Shown here: in pieces, positions 39,868 through 48,563 of the stretch
Position numbering within the stretch: the stretch's first letter is position 1
Layout: every line of letters starts with the position of its first letter
Notes under the pieces: model-generated
What the model saw: the letters and a program-made list of their open reading frames with translations, nothing else
Database searches by the model: none
What the model was told of the DNA's origin: nothing
Translations under genes and position numbers: made by a program
From: Bacillota bacterium
GTDB lineage: Bacteria > Bacillota > Limnochordia > Darwinibacteriales > Darwinibacteriaceae
NCBI GenBank assembly: GCA_012840725.1
Contig: DURQ01000012.1
Location: 1-64,000, forward strand
DNA: 64,000 nt
Direction of reading: 5' to 3'

Positions 39868-42072
39868 TTAGAAAGCGACGGTCAGACCAGCGGTGTAACC
39901 GAACTGGTTCGAAATGTCGTTCTTGCCAGCGATGGTCTGCTTAACCGTTCCACCAAAGGTGAGTTTCACATCCTTGGTGAAGCCGTAAGCGATGTCCAGC
40001 TTGTGGGTCAGGGTCATGTTCTGATCCTTCGGCTGGGTCGGCAGGGTAAAGGCGGCCTTGTAGTCCACATCAAACTTGGCGCTGCTCAGATCCAAACCGT
40101 AGCCGATGTTGGCGCCGATCCGCACTTCATCGTTGGTGGTGTACTGCTTTGGATCTTTCCAGTTCGGGTTGTCGGGATCCTTCCAGAGGTTCTTCTCGTA
40201 AGCCGCATTCACGCCGTAGCGCAGACCATAATCACCCGTCTTCGCCACTTCGATCTTAGCCAGGGCATGCTGTACCATGTCGCCGCTGCCCTGCTTCGCC
40301 GCCGAATACTCAGCAGTTACGGTCACAGGCACGAAGAGATCGAAGGAAGCGGATGCATCGGCCCGGAAGGCCAGGATGTCCTTGTCGCCAACAGCGGCAC
40401 CCGTCACGGCCTTTTCAGGAAGCCCTTCATAGTAGGCACGGCCCTTCAGGGTCAGCATGCTGAGTTTGGTCTCAACGCCGCCTTCAACACTGAGTCTGTT
40501 GTCGTCGTTGTTCACCAGCGGTTTGGTAATGTCGTAGTTCTTCTCTTTGAACACGACTTTGCCATCAAGCTTCAGGCCGCTGAACTCGGTCTTCAAGGTG
40601 GCTACTCCGATGTAATTCTTCTCCTTGACGGTGTCGAAGTCCATCGCGAAGTCACCAGTGTACTCAATGCCAGCTACCTTACCGAACAGGCCGGCACCGG
40701 CTGCATAGCCCTCAAACATGCCGCTGTAAGGCTTGGTGGCTTTGCCCTTCAGGCGGAGACCGATAGCATCGCTGAACTTGTACTCCAGAGCCAGAGCGGC
40801 ATCAGCTTTGCCATCATCCTTGCCCTTCTGGGCGATGAGGAGCTGTGCGCTGAGGTTGTCGATGATGTCGACCTTAGCAAGACCGCCGAATCCGTAATCG
40901 GCGCTGGCGAGTACATAGCCAAACGGCGAGAGGTTGGCCTTCAGAATCTTACCAACCAGCAGACGGCTGAGCGGCGTGGACGAGGTCACTTCAACGTAGT
41001 AGTTGTTCAGCTGGGCAGCACCCTTGTCGAACGGAGCAAGCTCCCAATCGACGAAGGTCTTGACGGTGGTGGCGTCGGAAGCCTTGATGGTGAGGCTGAC
41101 CTTGCCGGTTTGAGTCAGGGTCCAGCTGCCTGCGCCAACCTTCTTCTCGCCTTTCAGGCTCAGGCTGCCGGACATCTTGATCTTCTCCAGCTCAGCAACG
41201 CTGCTCTTCAGGCCGGCAACGTCTTCCTTCAGAGTGGAGACATCACTGTCAAGGTCGTTTACCCAGTCGGACAGAGCAGCGATCATCGCCCTGTTCTCTT
41301 CGATCATCAGCTCGAGCCTCTGAACCTGAGTGCGGATCAGGGCTTCAGCGATGAACTCAACGTCTTCTTTCGTCAGCTCAGGAGTGGTGGCAACAACGCG
41401 CTCGATGATCGTGGTTTCCTTCGCAGCAGCGGCTGCTTCAAGGATGCTCTCTTCGATCCTCTTGGCGATCAGAGCTTCGATCTCGTCCATTGACGGCGGC
41501 TCGACATAGGCAGCCTCATGGGCTTCCTGCTGAGCCTTCAGCTGTTCGAGATCATAGCGGATGCCGTCCATCAAGCCGAGCATTCTGGCTTCGAGGTAAG
41601 CCATATCGCCTGCAAGGGCTTCGGTGGCAACCTCAGCAGCGCGGATGCGGGCTGCTGCTTCTTCATCGAGTTCCTTCTCGACGATGACTCTTTCGACAAC
41701 GGTGGTCTCGATGGGCTGCTTCTCGGCTGCAGCTGCGGCAGCGGCCTTAGCGGCTTCGATCTCGGCCATCAGTTCAGCCTTGATCTTGTCCAGCTCAGGC
41801 AGCAGATCGATGGCAGCAATCTGGCCTTCGAGGCGCTGCAGGGCACGAGCGAAGACCATAGCAGCTTCGTAACGGGTCATCATCCTGGAGCCGCCATAGG
41901 TTCCATCCGGATATCCCTCGATCAGGCCGGCAGCGGCGAGCTGCACGATGGCATCGTATGCCCAGTGATCAGCGGGAACATCCGCGAAGGGACTGGCGAA
42001 TGCCGGTGTCAGTGTACCAGCCATGAGTACGATGGCCAGTACCAGGGCAAACTTCTTAAACTTCATGTTCAT
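39868..42072 (-). CDS. OmpM-type outer-membrane porin with SLH domain
   Basis: Proteins of this type tether the outer membrane of diderm Firmicutes to the cell wall and form its main porin. The 734-residue protein has a signal peptide (1-26), one SLH domain (27-72, FADVPADHWAYDAIVQLAAA to TRYEAAMVFARAL), a long periplasmic coiled coil (about 80-330) and a C-terminal barrel (about 335-734) with many 10-residue strands, ending in GLTVAF. The SLH domain binds pyruvylated or polyamine-decorated wall polymers in relatives. The gene stands alone with its own long leader and terminator, fitting an abundant protein. Confidence 0.93.
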   Translation of the reverse strand: MNMKFKKFALVLAIVLMAGTLTPAFASPFADVPADHWAYDAIVQLAAAGLIEGYPDGTYGGSRMMTRYEAAMVFARALQRLEGQIAAIDLLPELDKIKAELMAEIEAAKAAAAAAAEKQPIETTVVERVIVEKELDEEAAARIRAAEVATEALAGDMAYLEARMLGLMDGIRYDLEQLKAQQEAHEAAYVEPPSMDEIEALIAKRIEESILEAAAAAKETTIIERVVATTPELTKEDVEFIAEALIRTQVQRLELMIEENRAMIAALSDWVNDLDSDVSTLKEDVAGLKSSVAELEKIKMSGSLSLKGEKKVGAGSWTLTQTGKVSLTIKASDATTVKTFVDWELAPFDKGAAQLNNYYVEVTSSTPLSRLLVGKILKANLSPFGYVLASADYGFGGLAKVDIIDNLSAQLLIAQKGKDDGKADAALALEYKFSDAIGLRLKGKATKPYSGMFEGYAAGAGLFGKVAGIEYTGDFAMDFDTVKEKNYIGVATLKTEFSGLKLDGKVVFKEKNYDITKPLVNNDDNRLSVEGGVETKLSMLTLKGRAYYEGLPEKAVTGAAVGDKDILAFRADASASFDLFVPVTVTAEYSAAKQGSGDMVQHALAKIEVAKTGDYGLRYGVNAAYEKNLWKDPDNPNWKDPKQYTTNDEVRIGANIGYGLDLSSAKFDVDYKAAFTLPTQPKDQNMTLTHKLDIAYGFTKDVKLTFGGTVKQTIAGKNDISNQFGYTAGLTVAF

Positions 42073-42371
42073 GTTAACCCCCTTGGTTAATTGAGATTTT
42101 CATCATGTTGCGGGTATGTGCTTGATGAAAACCCTCCCGTCCGTTTGCCCTGAGTTTCCTAGTTCCCTCAGGTTAAGGTCGGAACAAGAGTGTAATCATC
42201 TCTCAGTATCTCCAGCTGGCGGTAACCGCGGGCACCTCCTTTCCAACCGCCCTAGCTTGTAAGATACTGAAATTGTTTACTTGTAATAGAGCGTAGTTCT
42301 CCACTTGTTTCCCAATTCCTCCTGGCCTTTGATCTTTTTGGCTCGCATGGGAAACAACGGGCGCCCCCTGT
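42073..42371 (-). promoter_or_regulatory. long 5' leader of the OmpM-type gene
   Basis: About 290 bases separate the extended -10 promoter from the ATG at 42072, with no credible gene. The minus strand holds an inverted repeat, GGCGGT (42251-42246) with ACCGCC (42223-42218), whose loop contains AAAGGAGG. Further down are CCTGAG/CTCAGG arms and an 8-codon frame (MITLLFRP) behind GGAGATACTGAGAG. AAGGGGG lies 5 bases before the start codon. Long leaders commonly stabilise or regulate porin messages; what this one does is unknown. Confidence 0.5.
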
Positions 42372-42380
42372 ATTATAGCA
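42372..42380 (-). promoter_or_regulatory. extended -10 promoter of the OmpM-type gene
   Basis: The minus strand reads TGCTATAAT (42380-42372), a perfect extended -10 element. No good -35 box is seen, which such promoters do not require. Confidence 0.65.
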
Positions 42381-42458
42381 TACGGAGGGCTGTCCACGAC
42401 AGAATGATTTCCATGTCGGGCGGTAAATTCCTGCACAGCCATACCTTACATTTTTTGG

Positions 42459-43583
42459 TTACGAGACAATCTCAAGGTAGAGCAGTACGGGGCTGGTGGA
42501 GCGCCAGGCGTCTTCCGCCACCACTAGGCGGATTTCAACTGGCTGGCTGATGGAGCGGGAAGCCTCGATGGCATCGAAGAAGTAGCTGCCGGGCAGGAGG
42601 ACTGCCCCCCTCCGATCTGGGCTGAGGGCCATGCCGACATTGAGCGCGGCGTTGTTGGCCTGGTTGAGGATATCCAGGATTGCAAGGTCGATCTCATCGC
42701 CGCTTCTCGGATCCCATGTGCCAGTGGCCAGAACGGTGCCTTTGGAAAAGACCATCTGGTCGAGGAAGTTTTCAAGGTAGACGCGCACAGGCACTCCCGG
42801 GATGCTGTTAGCTTCGCTGACAGCGCGCACGATCACATCCCCGGGAGCCAGCAGCACATCCTCTACCACGAGATCAACCACTCCCGGCGGCAGGTAAATA
42901 GCCCGGTAAGGTTCAGAGTCGCCTGCTCTGGCACTCCGCCGGTAGGCTACCTCGTCTACTTCGAGGAGGAAGTCCTCGAGGGCGGCCCGCACTTCTGCGC
43001 GGCTCTGGCCCTTCTCGATCACTGTGGAGAGGATAACTTCACTGGCGTAAAAGGCGATGTCCGCCGAGCGGATCTGTCCGAAAGCCGTCTCAACGAGGTC
43101 GTAGAGCCAGCTCAGCTGCTCCGCAGTGGCCTGCAGCGCTGCCACTTCACCTTCCAGGACGGACCTTTCCTGCTTGAGGTCCTCCACCGACTGCCTGGCC
43201 AGTTCCAGTTCTGATGTGATTACGGCGTAGCTTTCCTCCACGGCAGCCAGCCTGGCTTCGGCCTCGGTGAGTTCTTCCTGGGCAGAGTCGCGCTGCTGCC
43301 TCATTTCAGCGTAGTCTGTCTGCAGGTCCCGCAGCTCCTGCTGAATCTCCTTGATCCGGAACAGAGCGATGCGCACATCCTGCGAAGCTATGCTGAGCAC
43401 AACGATGGAAGCGGTGGCGATCAAAACTCCTGTGACGATCGTCACCAAGATACTTGTATGTTTCGGGCGCAGGCCAAACAGGGTGAGCTTCTTGCGGCCG
43501 ATCCGCATGCCCAAGCGATCACCGATATAAGCGATAGCACCGCCCACAACGGCCAGAGTAACGATGAGGGCAAAGCCATACAT
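42459..43583 (-). CDS. DUF3084 membrane protein
   Basis: The 374-residue protein has two N-terminal transmembrane helices (about 3-24 and 44-68) and a coiled coil (about 80-165) followed by a soluble domain with QIRSADIAFYASEVILSTVI and GTVLATGTWDPRSGDEIDLA. This matches DUF3084, known from cyanobacteria and diderm Firmicutes, with no assigned function. It is the last gene of the operon that carries LptB and LpxB, which suggests an envelope role. The start is ATG 43583 after AAGAAGG; GTG 43592 is possible. Confidence 0.8.
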   Translation of the reverse strand: MYGFALIVTLAVVGGAIAYIGDRLGMRIGRKKLTLFGLRPKHTSILVTIVTGVLIATASIVVLSIASQDVRIALFRIKEIQQELRDLQTDYAEMRQQRDSAQEELTEAEARLAAVEESYAVITSELELARQSVEDLKQERSVLEGEVAALQATAEQLSWLYDLVETAFGQIRSADIAFYASEVILSTVIEKGQSRAEVRAALEDFLLEVDEVAYRRSARAGDSEPYRAIYLPPGVVDLVVEDVLLAPGDVIVRAVSEANSIPGVPVRVYLENFLDQMVFSKGTVLATGTWDPRSGDEIDLAILDILNQANNAALNVGMALSPDRRGAVLLPGSYFFDAIEASRSISQPVEIRLVVAEDAWRSTSPVLLYLEIVS

Positions 43584-43601
43584 GGGCTGCACCTTCTTTC
43601 T

Positions 43602-44327
43602 CTAGAGCGTAAAGTTCTCCCCCAGGTAGTACTTGCGGGCCAGTTCATCTACGGCCACCTCCTGGGTCGGGCCTGAAACCAGGACTCTCCCCAGGTGGAT
43701 GATGTAAGCCCGGTCGGTGATGCGCAGTGTCTCCCGCACATTGTGATCAGTGATGATGATCCCTAGATTGCTCGACCTCAGGTGAGCTACAATCTCCTGG
43801 ATCTCCCCTACTGCGATTGGGTCAACGCCGGCAAAGGGTTCATCGAGGAAGATGAACGCGGGATCGAGGGCTAAGGCCCGGGCGATCTCCGTGCGGCGCC
43901 GCTCGCCGCCGGAAAGCTGGTACCCCTTCTGATTGCGGACGTCTTCCAGGTTGAACTCGGCAAGCAGGCGCTGGAGCACATCATGCTGCGCCTTTTTGGA
44001 CAGGTCTCGGCGCAGCTGAAGAACACTCCGCAGGTTCTCTTCCACGGTGAGTTTGCGGAATACGGAGGGCTCCTGAGGCAGGTAGCCCAACCCCAACCTG
44101 GTCCTCTTGTACATGGGCAGGTGCGTGATATCCCGGCCATCGAGGCTGATCCTTCCGCCGTTGGGTTTGGTCAGGCCGAGGATCATCCCGAAGATGGTTG
44201 TCTTCCCCGCCCCATTTGGCCCCAAAAGGCCCACGATCTCGCCGCGATCTGCCTGGAAATCAACCCCCTGCACCACCGTTCGCTTGCCGTACACTTTGAC
44301 CAGCTGTTCAGCTGCTAGCTGCGCCAT
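43602..44327 (-). CDS. lptB: LPS transport ATPase LptB
   Basis: LptB is the cytoplasmic ATPase that powers lipopolysaccharide extraction by LptFG. The 241-residue protein has Walker A LLGPNGAGKTTIFGMILGL, the LptB-typical YLPQEPSVFRKLTVEENLR, signature LSGGERRRTEIARAL, Walker B FIFLDEPFAGVDPIAV and the H-loop IITDHNVRETLRITDRAYI. It overlaps the LpxB gene by 20 bases, and DUF3084 follows within 20 bases. The other Lpt genes lie about 5 kb upstream on the same strand, so its permease partner is probably the 51,916 gene. Confidence 0.95.
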   Translation of the reverse strand: MAQLAAEQLVKVYGKRTVVQGVDFQADRGEIVGLLGPNGAGKTTIFGMILGLTKPNGGRISLDGRDITHLPMYKRTRLGLGYLPQEPSVFRKLTVEENLRSVLQLRRDLSKKAQHDVLQRLLAEFNLEDVRNQKGYQLSGGERRRTEIARALALDPAFIFLDEPFAGVDPIAVGEIQEIVAHLRSSNLGIIITDHNVRETLRITDRAYIIHLGRVLVSGPTQEVAVDELARKYYLGENFTL

Positions 44328-45471
44328 CGCTGCCCTCACATCCAGCCATTCTCAAGACTACCCGTGCAGCCCGCTCCACGGCACCGGGCTCTCCCAGCTC
44401 CTTGTCCAGCTGGGCAAGGTCCGCAAGCAGCGAGCGGCGGGCCTGATCATCGTAGATCAGTTCCTCAATTGTCTTGGCAATTTTCAAAGGGTTTGCATCG
44501 CCCTGAATAAACTCGGGTATTACATTCTTTCGCAGTATCTTGTTGGTTATGGTCATGCTTGGTCGGCGGTCAAGTACTTTTTCTGCTAAGTACGCGGCGT
44601 GGGGTAAGCGGTAAACCGCAAGAGAAGGCACGCCCATCAGCGAGGCCTCCAGTGACACGGTGCCGATGGAAGTAACGGCCGCATCGGCGGCGCTGAGCGC
44701 ACAGTACGTGTCCCTTTCGATGTGCATATCGCTGAAATGTGCGCCTTTCAGGATCTCCTCTGCCACTGCCCCGGGGACGGTGGGCGGAAGAGAGAGCACG
44801 GCCTTGAGTTCTGGGTGCTCTTGGGTCAGGTGACTGAGCGCCTTAAGCACGGGAGGCAGCACATGCTTCACTTCTATTTCCCGGGCTCCTGGCAGAACTG
44901 CGACCACCTTCGCCTCCGGGGATATGCCCAGCCTTTCCCGGGCCTGGTTGGGAGACACAGAGCGATCTGCCAGGTCCATCAGCGGGTGCCCCACAAACTC
45001 GGCAGCAATACCTGCTTCCTGGCAGAGAGCTTCCTCTGTTCGGCTGATGGCTGCGACCTTTGTCACCACGCTGCTGAACTGGCGCATGTTAACGCTGGCG
45101 AAGCCGCGGCTGAACGGTGTGTAATAGTAGAGGACCGGGATCTCCCTGGCCCGAGCGATCCCCAAGAGTTTAAAAGCAAAAACGGGCAGTCCGATCTGGA
45201 GGACCACCGCAGGGGTTTCCTGGTCCATCGCTTCGACTACCCGCGCGATCAGGCGCTTGATCACAGTAGAACCACGTAGAGAGTGAAAAGCACCCAAGCT
45301 CACAATCTCGGAAATGTCAAAAAGAAGACGCACTCCGGCGTCGCTCATTAAGGGACCCCCAACCCCATAGACATTCGCATCCGGGCAGAGCTCGTGGATC
45401 CTAGAGGTGAGAGCGGCTCCAAAGCGGTCACTGGTATTGTCGCCACCGAGCATCAAGATGTTCTGATTCAT
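44308..45471 (-). CDS. lpxB: lipid-A-disaccharide synthase-like protein (LpxB family), divergent
   Basis: LpxB joins UDP-2,3-diacylglucosamine and lipid X to form the lipid A disaccharide. The overall family pattern is clear (NVYGVGGPLMSDAGVRLLFD, AEFVGHPLMD, VAVLPGAREIEV, SIGTVSLEASLMGVPSLAVY, NVIPEFIQGDANP). Two conserved sites differ: the N-terminal GExSGD is GGDNTSDRFG, and the HYVSPxVWAW segment is YYYTPFSRGF. The 387-residue length is normal. It lies next to lptB, which supports a lipid A or related glycolipid role, but the changed sites leave substrate open. Confidence 0.78.
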   Translation of the reverse strand: MNQNILMLGGDNTSDRFGAALTSRIHELCPDANVYGVGGPLMSDAGVRLLFDISEIVSLGAFHSLRGSTVIKRLIARVVEAMDQETPAVVLQIGLPVFAFKLLGIARAREIPVLYYYTPFSRGFASVNMRQFSSVVTKVAAISRTEEALCQEAGIAAEFVGHPLMDLADRSVSPNQARERLGISPEAKVVAVLPGAREIEVKHVLPPVLKALSHLTQEHPELKAVLSLPPTVPGAVAEEILKGAHFSDMHIERDTYCALSAADAAVTSIGTVSLEASLMGVPSLAVYRLPHAAYLAEKVLDRRPSMTITNKILRKNVIPEFIQGDANPLKIAKTIEELIYDDQARRSLLADLAQLDKELGEPGAVERAARVVLRMAGCEGSDGAASS

Positions 45472-45587
45472 AGCGAGCCATCCTCCTGGGCAGGTGAAAA
45501 CCCCACACCCCTGCCGACTTCTATAGAGGGTTCGGCATCACTCCGGCTTTTCCTCTTTTTCCAGACGATGCTCCTCCCGCCGCCCAT

Positions 45588-46319
45588 TCAGCTGATCAGG
45601 AGTTTCCTGTACAGCCTGGCGATTTCAGACCTGGGCTCGGCAAAGACCCGCTCGGGTTCGCCCTCCTCTACCACCTGGCCCCGATCCATGAAGACGATGC
45701 GGTCAGCCGCCCGCAGGGCAAAGGACACCTCGTGGGTAACGATCACCATAGTGGTACCGGAGTGTTCCACCAATTCCTCCATAACCTCCAAGACTTCGCC
45801 CACAAGGATCGGGTCCAGGGAAGCGGTGGGTTCGTCCCAAAGCATGATCTCGGGGCTGCTGACCAGGGCCCGGGCAATGCCCACTCTCTGCTGCTGCCCG
45901 CCGCTGAGCTGGTCGGGGCGGCGCTCGGCTGCGGCTTTAAGTCCAACCCGATCGAGAGCAGCGAGGGCCCTCTCCGCGGCTTCCTCCCTCTCCATGCCGC
46001 CCATCACCAGATGGAACATGACGTTCTCAAGCGCCGTCAACCTGGCGATCAGATTGAAATGCTGGAAGACAAACCCGACCCGGCGGCGGAAATCCTGGAG
46101 CTCCTTCCCCTGGAGAGCCAGGACGTCCCGGCCCCCTAAGACAATGGAGCCGCTGTCCGGTTCGGTGAGGCGGTTCACGCAGCGGATCAGTGTCGATTTG
46201 CCGCAGCCCGACGGCCCCATGATCACAACCGTCTCACCCCTAGCCACGTCGAAATCCACTCCCGCTAAAGCGGTCGTTTTCCCGTAACTCTTGTGCAGAT
46301 CCCTGATTTCCAGCAACAC
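45588..46319 (-). CDS. ABC transporter ATPase, GlnQ/PhnC-like, paired with a large-ectodomain permease
   Basis: The 243-residue ATPase has Walker A IMGPSGCGKSTLIRCVNRL, signature LSGGQQQRVGIARALVS, Walker B EIMLWDEPTASLDPI and the H-loop IVTHEV. The nearest style is that of polar amino-acid or phosphonate importers (GlnQ, PhnC) rather than LolD or MacB. It follows the 707-residue membrane protein by 17 bases, with GTG 46319 behind GAGGAGGT. No solute-binding protein is nearby. The gene lies in the operon with LpxB and LptB, so an envelope-lipid or lipoprotein cargo is possible. Confidence 0.85.
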   Translation of the reverse strand: MLLEIRDLHKSYGKTTALAGVDFDVARGETVVIMGPSGCGKSTLIRCVNRLTEPDSGSIVLGGRDVLALQGKELQDFRRRVGFVFQHFNLIARLTALENVMFHLVMGGMEREEAAERALAALDRVGLKAAAERRPDQLSGGQQQRVGIARALVSSPEIMLWDEPTASLDPILVGEVLEVMEELVEHSGTTMVIVTHEVSFALRAADRIVFMDRGQVVEEGEPERVFAEPRSEIARLYRKLLIS

Positions 46320-46336
46320 CCCGCACCTCCTCTCAC

Positions 46337-48460
46337 TCAAAACTGCTGCTTCCACCGGTTAAGCAGGTTCAGCAGCCCGGGCCGGCTGGGCGGGATGACC
46401 ACTTCCCGCATGAGCTGCACATTGGACAGTCCCAAGGCCTGGGCTGCCATGAGCTCCATGCTGTCCACCGGACTGAAACGCTCCGACAAAGCCACGACCA
46501 GCACTCCCATGCCAAACCCCAGCAGGGAAATGACCACCGGGCCGCAGAAGGGAATCTCCCCGCCGGCCAGATGGTAGATGCTGCTCAGCAGCACGCTGCC
46601 CACTGCTCCGCCCAAGAGAAGAAGGGGGTCAGCCCAGCGCAGCAGAGGCCTTTTCTGGAACCTGCGCCCTGCCCGCAGTTGTTTCAGGGTGCTGAAGATG
46701 GTTGCGTGGTCCAGCACCAGAACGATCAGTGCGAAGATGATGGCCAGAAGGCCGGCAACAATCGAACGGACCTCCCTGAGGATGCGGAAGATCTCCCCGC
46801 GTGCATCGGGCGAAACCATGCCTGCCGATGTAGAGTAAGTGTGCAGGTAGGAGTTGCCCAGTTCTTCCTGGAAGGTCCTTTCCAGCTCCTTTTCGTTGAG
46901 CCTCTCGCCCCGGATCAGCAGCTGGACCCGCTCTCCAGGGATGACCTGCCCGCCCAGGTAGGTGTTGATCAGGCGGATGGACTGGCCGATCTCCGCGTCG
47001 CTGAGGTCAGGCAGAGTATCCCGGACAAAACCTATCTGCTCCATGATCGCCGCCACATCAATCTGCTGCACATTGGCGATCTGGGTGCTGATGCCGTTCA
47101 GGCTGCGGCGCATCTCCTCGATGTCCAGGTTCTCCAGGGAATCCAGGGATTCCTCACCGCTGCTCAGCACACCCTTGGCCAGAGTCTGCAGCAGGCCGTT
47201 GAGGAGCAGGCTGACCAGGAACTGCTCGCCTGTGGGTTTGGCCTCACCATTGGCGATGCCTTCGTTGAGCTGGCGCATCTGGACCTGGAGCACCTCAAGC
47301 TGCAGGAGCGCTTCCTGGAACGTGACCAGAACAGCCTCGGCGTTGTCCACGGCGGCGCTGGCCTGCACCGCCAGCTCTTCCAGCTCGCCCAGGAGCCTGA
47401 GACTCTCATCCACAGCATAGGCCAGGCGGTAGCGCTCGTTTTCGATCTCCACCTCGCCGATGAACTCGCCCAGCTCGCCGTTGTCTGCCGGCCGGAAGCC
47501 CCTGTAAACCACCCGGTCTGTGGACTGGACAGGCGACCCCTCAATGATCATCCCTTCGCCCAAACCGCTGAACACACCGGTCACTTCAACGATCAGCTCT
47601 CCCTCTGATTGCCCTGCTCCTTTCAAGACCAGGCGCTCGCCGATGGCCAGCCCAACCCCTGGCTCGGGTGAAATGCGCACCTTCGAAGCGTAGCTGCCTA
47701 GAAAATCGCGCATCTCCACCAGGGTCTTCAAAAAGGCGTCCAGATCCTCGCCGTACTGGGCGGAAGTGACGTTGGCAAAACGGCTGCCGGAAGAGCCTGC
47801 CTGGGTCCGCAGAACCTCCAGAGCCCTCTCGCCCACCTCCTGAGTATCCACGGCAAAACCCATGGGAAAGCGCAGCTCGAGAATCTGGTACTGCCCGAGG
47901 ATGTCTTCAATCTGGGCACTCGCCTTCGGAAGGTCGTCTTCGCTTTGGGCGAGCACCACCAGGTTGCTCCCGTCCTTCACCGCAAAGCGCACTGCGGGCA
48001 GGGCTTCGATCCTCTCAATCAGCTCGTCCCGCACCCCCGGGTGTACTCCCCGGATCAGGACGCTGGGCTGAACCATCAGGGTGTAGCCGCTCAAGCCCGG
48101 AACCGCGCCAAAATAGGAGGTAATGCTCTCAAATACCTCCCTAGTGCGGTATTCCGGCGGCAGTCCGAAGAATACGTTGGCCTGCCCGGCGATGGTCAGG
48201 GTCTGGCCAAGTTTGTACCCGGGAAAGGACTGCTCGCCGATGCGCCTCAGCTCGCGCAGGGCCGCATCCACTGCTTCTTCTCGGATGTGCAGCATCAGAT
48301 CATACTCTCCGTACTCGCCGATCATCTGGTCGAGGGTGTCGCCGAAATACTCATCGATTGCCCAAGCGGTTCCCTGGGAAAAGCCGGCGCCCAGCAGTAT
48401 GGTGATCACAAGCAGGAGGGCGAGATCTTTATAGAATCCATCGCGAAAAAAATCGAGCAT
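46337..48460 (-). CDS. ABC permease with MacB/FtsX-like topology and very large periplasmic domain
   Basis: I do not know a name for this 707-residue protein. One transmembrane helix lies at 12-33, then about 530 periplasmic residues, then three helices near 568-588, 612-630 and 640-660. This is the one-plus-three layout of type VII (MacB/LolC/FtsX) permeases. The cytoplasmic C-terminal tail holds MELMAAQALGLSNVQLMREV followed by VIPPSRPG, an EAA-type ATPase-docking loop normally found in type I importers. The ectodomain includes two alpha/beta parts (about 60-220) and coiled coils (340-420). GAGGAGG precedes the ATG. Its ATPase follows by 17 bases. Confidence 0.75.
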   Translation of the reverse strand: MLDFFRDGFYKDLALLLVITILLGAGFSQGTAWAIDEYFGDTLDQMIGEYGEYDLMLHIREEAVDAALRELRRIGEQSFPGYKLGQTLTIAGQANVFFGLPPEYRTREVFESITSYFGAVPGLSGYTLMVQPSVLIRGVHPGVRDELIERIEALPAVRFAVKDGSNLVVLAQSEDDLPKASAQIEDILGQYQILELRFPMGFAVDTQEVGERALEVLRTQAGSSGSRFANVTSAQYGEDLDAFLKTLVEMRDFLGSYASKVRISPEPGVGLAIGERLVLKGAGQSEGELIVEVTGVFSGLGEGMIIEGSPVQSTDRVVYRGFRPADNGELGEFIGEVEIENERYRLAYAVDESLRLLGELEELAVQASAAVDNAEAVLVTFQEALLQLEVLQVQMRQLNEGIANGEAKPTGEQFLVSLLLNGLLQTLAKGVLSSGEESLDSLENLDIEEMRRSLNGISTQIANVQQIDVAAIMEQIGFVRDTLPDLSDAEIGQSIRLINTYLGGQVIPGERVQLLIRGERLNEKELERTFQEELGNSYLHTYSTSAGMVSPDARGEIFRILREVRSIVAGLLAIIFALIVLVLDHATIFSTLKQLRAGRRFQKRPLLRWADPLLLLGGAVGSVLLSSIYHLAGGEIPFCGPVVISLLGFGMGVLVVALSERFSPVDSMELMAAQALGLSNVQLMREVVIPPSRPGLLNLLNRWKQQF

Positions 48461-48487
48461 TACCCTTCCTCCTCACCCAGTGGCTTC

Positions 48488-48516
48488 ATTATAACACGCC
48501 TCTAGCTGGGTCTTAA
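48488..48516 (-). promoter_or_regulatory. promoter of the permease-ATPase-lpxB-lptB-DUF3084 operon
   Basis: On the minus strand TTAAGA (48516-48511), a 17-base spacer and a perfect TATAAT (48493-48488) lie 28 bases before the permease ATG. This separates the operon from the lptC-lptA unit ending at 48564. Confidence 0.75.
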
Positions 48517-48563
48517 GTGGTAATGCCCGTCAGTATTGTCACATCTTACTCTGCTTCAGCCCG

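Noticed and set aside
39799-41493. 564-codon open frame on the plus strand opposite the OmpM-type gene
   Set aside because: It is a shadow frame. The minus strand has signal peptide, SLH domain, barrel and terminator; the plus frame has no ribosome site or recognisable domain.
42121-42150. CAGGGCAAAC in the OmpM leader, reminiscent of a cyclic-di-GMP (GEMM) riboswitch
   Set aside because: The required GAAA tetraloop and GGACGCAAAG segment are missing, so the match is only 10 bases.
42216-42245. T-box-like GGCGGTAACCGCGGGCACC on the plus strand
   Set aside because: The consensus TGGNACCGCG does not fit without an extra base and a mismatch, there is no specifier stem, and no plus-strand gene follows.
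42203-42442. 79-codon minus-strand frame in the OmpM leader
   Set aside because: Its start lies upstream of the extended -10 promoter, it lacks a ribosome site, and the peptide looks random.
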